Below, one piece after another: positions 6,003 to 8,375 of a stretch of DNA of 8,375 nt. The DNA comes from Deltaproteobacteria bacterium (GTDB lineage: Bacteria; Desulfobacterota; Desulfobacteria; Desulfobacterales; Desulfatirhabdiaceae), in assembly GCA_026388755.1 (NCBI GenBank), contig JAPLJE010000350.1, forward strand, positions 1-8,375, written 5' to 3'. A program made the translations under genes and the position numbers. Within the stretch, counting starts at the first letter, position 1. The number at the start of each line of letters is the position of its first letter. The notes beneath the pieces were generated by a model. That model ran no database searches. It was given only the letters and a program-made list of their open reading frames with translations, and was not told where the DNA came from.

Positions 6003-6791
6003 ATGATTCTGATTGAAAAATCTCCAAAAGCCATGTCCCCCGTTTATGCCCGAATGCGCCAACGGGCTCGCCAGATTGTGTCACGATTTTCACAGCCTGC
6101 TTTTCACAGAGACTTTTCACCTCTCATTGAAATATCGAGAAGTTTTTTTCATACTAACCCTGTTTTGAGAAGCTTGTACGCGTTTGTCGCCGAGCAACTG
6201 GAAGACGATTTTGGGCATGGGCTTGACCATGCCGTTAAGGTAACCGTTGATGCCGGTGTATTGATGATGATTGAAGGCAGCCGTTCCGGGTATTCGAATG
6301 CTTTTACGGAGCAGCGCGTCATCATTGTGCAAAGTGCGGGGCTCCTTCATGATATCAAACGGAAAATGAAGCACCATGCCGTTGAAGGGGCGGAATATGC
6401 CCGGAAAACCCTTCGAGCCTATCCGTATGCTCCAGATGAAATTGAAGACATCTGCCAGGCCATTCGCAATCATGAAGCGTTTCAGCCTCCCGTCAGCATC
6501 AACACGCTTGAAGGGGCTCTGGTAGCCGATTGTCTCTATGATGCCGATAAATTCCGTTGGGGACCGGATAATTTTTCGCATACCGTGTGGGACATGGTGT
6601 CCTATTTTGACCCGCCGTTGTCGGAATTTCTGCGCCGTTATCCCAAGGGAATGGAAGGGCTTTTAAAAATCAAGCAGACCTTTCGCACTCAGACCGGGAA
6701 GGTTTATGGCCCTGAATTTATCGACATGGGCATTGCTATTGGAGAAGAACTGCTGGATGTGATACAATCAGAATTTATTTCTGTTAAATAA
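6003..6791 (+). CDS. HD-domain protein (predicted metal-dependent phosphohydrolase)
   Basis: 262 residues with the HD-superfamily metal site in order: His72/His76 in GHGLDHAVKV, the doublet His116-Asp117 in AGLLHDIKR, His124/His125 in KHHAVEGAEYA, His157 in IRNHEAF, and Asp180/Asp182 in YDADKFRWG. This pattern predicts a divalent-metal phosphohydrolase acting in the cytosol (nucleotide or phosphate-ester substrate); the actual substrate is unknown. There is no attached RelA, GGDEF or response-regulator domain. About 65 N-terminal residues precede the domain and about 75 follow it. The start is the first ATG after an in-frame TGA at 5964-5966; no clear Shine-Dalgarno sequence is present, and ATG 6033 (residue 11) is an alternative. 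Confidence 0.8.
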   Translation: MILIEKSPKAMSPVYARMRQRARQIVSRFSQPAFHRDFSPLIEISRSFFHTNPVLRSLYAFVAEQLEDDFGHGLDHAVKVTVDAGVLMMIEGSRSGYSNAFTEQRVIIVQSAGLLHDIKRKMKHHAVEGAEYARKTLRAYPYAPDEIEDICQAIRNHEAFQPPVSINTLEGALVADCLYDADKFRWGPDNFSHTVWDMVSYFDPPLSEFLRRYPKGMEGLLKIKQTFRTQTGKVYGPEFIDMGIAIGEELLDVIQSEFISVK

Positions 6792-6829
6792 CGCTTGTTA
6801 ACTACCACCTCGGTCCGAAATAGATTTGC

Positions 6830-7037
6830 ATGAAAAGATGTCCCGTAGATGATGAAGTCATTATTGCCATCCGCAGCTTCAATTCTGGGGTATCTGCCCG
6901 AAGAACTTCAGCGAAAGTCGATCTATGATTTTGAGCCTGAAGACCATCGCCGGGTTGCAACCTGGAGCTATCCGGCTTTTTATTGCGTCGTTGCGCAAGC
7001 CACCTGTCATGAGGTACCTTTTGAAGGAAAACGATAA
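6830..7037 (+). pseudogene. Decayed PAS-domain fragment (probable sensor-gene remnant)
   Basis: From 6849 one frame reads SAASILGYLPEELQRKSIYDFEPEDHRRV, which closely follows the start of a PAS domain (compare the common pattern ILGY.PEEL.GKSI.DF.HPED..RV). It then degenerates into unlike sequence and stops at 7037. Just upstream, from ATG 6830, a different frame reads DDEVIIAI, which could be the preceding PAS strand, so a frameshift near 6870 is likely. No ribosome binding site, no kinase or other domain, and only about 35 PAS-like residues remain of the usual 100 or so. It is best read as the relic of a sensor histidine kinase or similar regulator. It occupies the gap between the HD gene and the DUF2065 gene. 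Confidence 0.45.
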
Positions 7038-7084
7038 GTTCCGGGTTGTTTCTGCCTAAGAAACTGAAATGGATTGACGAACAG

Positions 7085-7270
7085 ATGGATTTTTTTCTCT
7101 GCGTGCTGGGTATGGTTATGGTCATCGAAGGGCTTCCATATTTTGCTTTTCCGGAGCAAATGAAATCCTGGGTATCCAAGATTCTGGAAATGCCGGATGG
7201 ATGGCTCAGGCGTTTTGGTCTGGTGCTCATGTTCATGGGCCTGTTTCTGGTGTATCTAGGAAAGAGGTAA
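7085..7270 (+). CDS. DUF2065 family small inner-membrane protein
   Basis: 61 residues with two membrane segments (about residues 2-20 and 43-58) joined by a short loop containing MPDGWLRRFGLVLMF and ending VYLGKR. Length, the EGL.YF.FPE pattern after helix one and the LRR.G motif before helix two match the DUF2065 (YjeT-like) family, whose function is not known. The ATG at 7085 is preferred because it gives the family's usual length of about 60. The frame can also be opened from TTG 7046 (13 more residues), and neither start has a strong ribosome binding site. Four bases separate its stop from queA, whose ribosome binding site lies inside this gene's last codons, so the two are probably co-transcribed. 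Confidence 0.75.
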   Translation: MDFFLCVLGMVMVIEGLPYFAFPEQMKSWVSKILEMPDGWLRRFGLVLMFMGLFLVYLGKR

Positions 7271-7274
7271 TCCG

Positions 7275-8336
7275 ATGCATGCTCTGGATGATTATGATTA
7301 TGAGCTTCCCGAAGACCGTATTGCCCAGAAGCCTTGTCCGCAGAGAGATCGCTCCCGGTTGCTACATCTGGACCGCAGGTCCGGCGATATTTCCCACCGG
7401 GTGTTCTGCGATTTGCTCGACCTGATGCGCTCCGGAGATGTCCTGGTTGTCAACAACACAAAGGTTATCCCCGGCAGAATATTGGGTCAAAAAGATACCG
7501 GCGGCAAGGCCGAGGTCCTGATATTGACGTATGCAGATGGCCAGGCGGGTCGAAAAACGGCCGGAGAATTTGCCTGCACCTGTCTGATCAAAAGTTCAAA
7601 AAAACCCCGGACAGGCTCAACGATATTTTTCGATCATGGCCTTCGGGCCGAGGTGCTCAGGCAGTCAGGAGACTGTTACGATGTCAAGTTTACCTGTGAA
7701 AATGATTTCGATCAGGTTCTGTATCAGGTGGGAAAAGTGCCGCTTCCCCCTTATATCCGGAGGGATTCCGGGACCGAATTCCGCGAGGATGATACCGCTT
7801 ATCAGACCATCTATGCATCTGAAAAAGGGGCGATTGCCGCGCCGACGGCCGGGTTTCATTTTTCAACTGGACTGATAACCCAATTGCAGAATATGGGAAT
7901 CGCTGTGGTCCAGATTACCCTTCACGTGGGATATGGCACATTTATTCCGGTAAGGGTATCGGATATCCGGGATCACCGGATGCACAGCGAAACCTATGCA
8001 ATTACCAAGCAAACTGCTGAAGTTATCAACGATGCCAGGGCCGGTGGCGCCCGTGTGGTGGCTGTGGGCACAACCAGCGTTCGAACGCTGGAATTCTCCG
8101 CATCTGAAAACGGAAGGGTCATGGCAGGATCCGGACCCTGTAATCTGTTTATTTATCCCGGATACCAATTCAAGGTCGTGGATGCCATGATCACTAATTT
8201 TCACCTGCCCCGATCGACGCTGCTGATGCTGGTATCTGCTTTTACAGGTCGGAACTCTATTCTGAATGCTTACCAGGCAGCCATTGAAAATGGCTACCGG
8301 TTTTACAGCTATGGGGATGCCATGCTGATTGATTGA
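7275..8336 (+). CDS. queA: S-adenosylmethionine:tRNA ribosyltransferase-isomerase QueA
   Basis: Transfers and isomerises the ribosyl group of SAM onto 7-aminomethyl-7-deazaguanine at tRNA position 34, giving epoxyqueuosine, the penultimate step of queuosine synthesis; cytosolic. 353 residues, essentially full length (E. coli 356). Family motifs: DYELPEDRIAQKP (about 8-20), VVNNTKVIPGRI (58-69), PLPPYI (156-161), KGAIAAPTAGFHF (184-196), LHVGYGTF (216-223), the H..H.E block at 234-239, VGTTSVRTLE (264-273), TNFHLPRSTLLMLVSAF (307-323) and YRFYSYGDAM (341-350). ATG 7275 has GAGG about nine bases upstream and lies four bases after the DUF2065 stop, suggesting an operon. A tgt partner, common next to queA in other bacteria, is not visible but could lie to the right. 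Confidence 0.97.
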   Translation: MHALDDYDYELPEDRIAQKPCPQRDRSRLLHLDRRSGDISHRVFCDLLDLMRSGDVLVVNNTKVIPGRILGQKDTGGKAEVLILTYADGQAGRKTAGEFACTCLIKSSKKPRTGSTIFFDHGLRAEVLRQSGDCYDVKFTCENDFDQVLYQVGKVPLPPYIRRDSGTEFREDDTAYQTIYASEKGAIAAPTAGFHFSTGLITQLQNMGIAVVQITLHVGYGTFIPVRVSDIRDHRMHSETYAITKQTAEVINDARAGGARVVAVGTTSVRTLEFSASENGRVMAGSGPCNLFIYPGYQFKVVDAMITNFHLPRSTLLMLVSAFTGRNSILNAYQAAIENGYRFYSYGDAMLID

Positions 8337-8375
8337 TGGGGGCTCACCTGGAATTTAAAGAAATATCAAGGTCAA
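8336..8375 (+). CDS. Possible start of a further gene overlapping the queA stop, partial
   Basis: The last base of the queA TGA is the first base of an ATG (TGATG), and the frame stays open for 13 codons to the window edge (MGAHLEFKEISRS). A one-base stop-start overlap is common in operons, but no good ribosome binding site precedes it and the fragment is too short to recognise. It may simply be a chance frame. Confidence 0.25.
   Translation, partial: MGAHLEFKEISRS

Noticed and set aside
6802..7236. 144-codon minus-strand frame opposite the PAS relic and DUF2065 gene
   Set aside because: It resembles no family and overlaps antisense to a recognisable DUF2065 gene and PAS-like sequence.
1..8375. 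CRISPR array, insertion sequence, prophage, tRNA or rRNA genes
   Set aside because: No regularly spaced direct repeats, transposase, integrase, terminal repeats or RNA-gene signatures were seen by eye.

Overview
The window looks like a chromosomal segment of an anaerobic Desulfobacterota (deltaproteobacterial, Desulfobacteraceae-like) bacterium. This is inferred from three things: a HesB-like selenoprotein read through an in-frame TGA, fatty-acid/acyl-CoA metabolism genes of the kind abundant in that group, and mid-range base composition with AGGAGG-type ribosome binding sites. No phage, plasmid, CRISPR, IS element, tRNA or rRNA is visible.

Layout. The left part (1-5159) is on the minus strand. 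Read in the direction of transcription it holds an EpmA/GenX-type lysyl-tRNA-synthetase paralogue (4227-5159), a HesB/IscA-like selenoprotein (3678-3998, Sec at 3900-3902) ending in a good intrinsic terminator (3601-3656), a short-form 3-hydroxyacyl-CoA dehydrogenase broken by an internal out-of-frame deletion (2509-3371), a patatin-like lipase whose start overlaps the dehydrogenase stop as ATGA (1433-2512), and an AMP-forming acyl-CoA ligase running off the left edge (1-1236) behind its own promoter and a TetR-type palindrome. The right part (5367-8375) is on the plus strand: a small exported protein of unknown function, an HD-domain phosphohydrolase-like protein, a decayed PAS-domain fragment, a two-helix DUF2065 membrane protein, queA (queuosine biosynthesis), and possibly the first codons of another gene overlapping the queA stop. 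The two halves diverge from the 5160-5366 intergenic region.

How the genes work together. The dehydrogenase, patatin and acyl-CoA ligase fit a lipid/fatty-acid degradation set: ester hydrolysis, CoA activation, then the 3-hydroxyacyl oxidation step. The dehydrogenase reading is interrupted, so either this set is decaying or the assembly lost about 100 bases. The HesB-like protein belongs to iron-sulfur cluster handling. EpmA and QueA both serve translation (EF-P modification and tRNA wobble-base modification). The remaining genes have no specific assigned role.

The most notable content is the selenoprotein, which an ordinary gene caller would truncate to its last 69 residues, and the dehydrogenase lesion. 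I see no convincing undescribed multi-gene system here.
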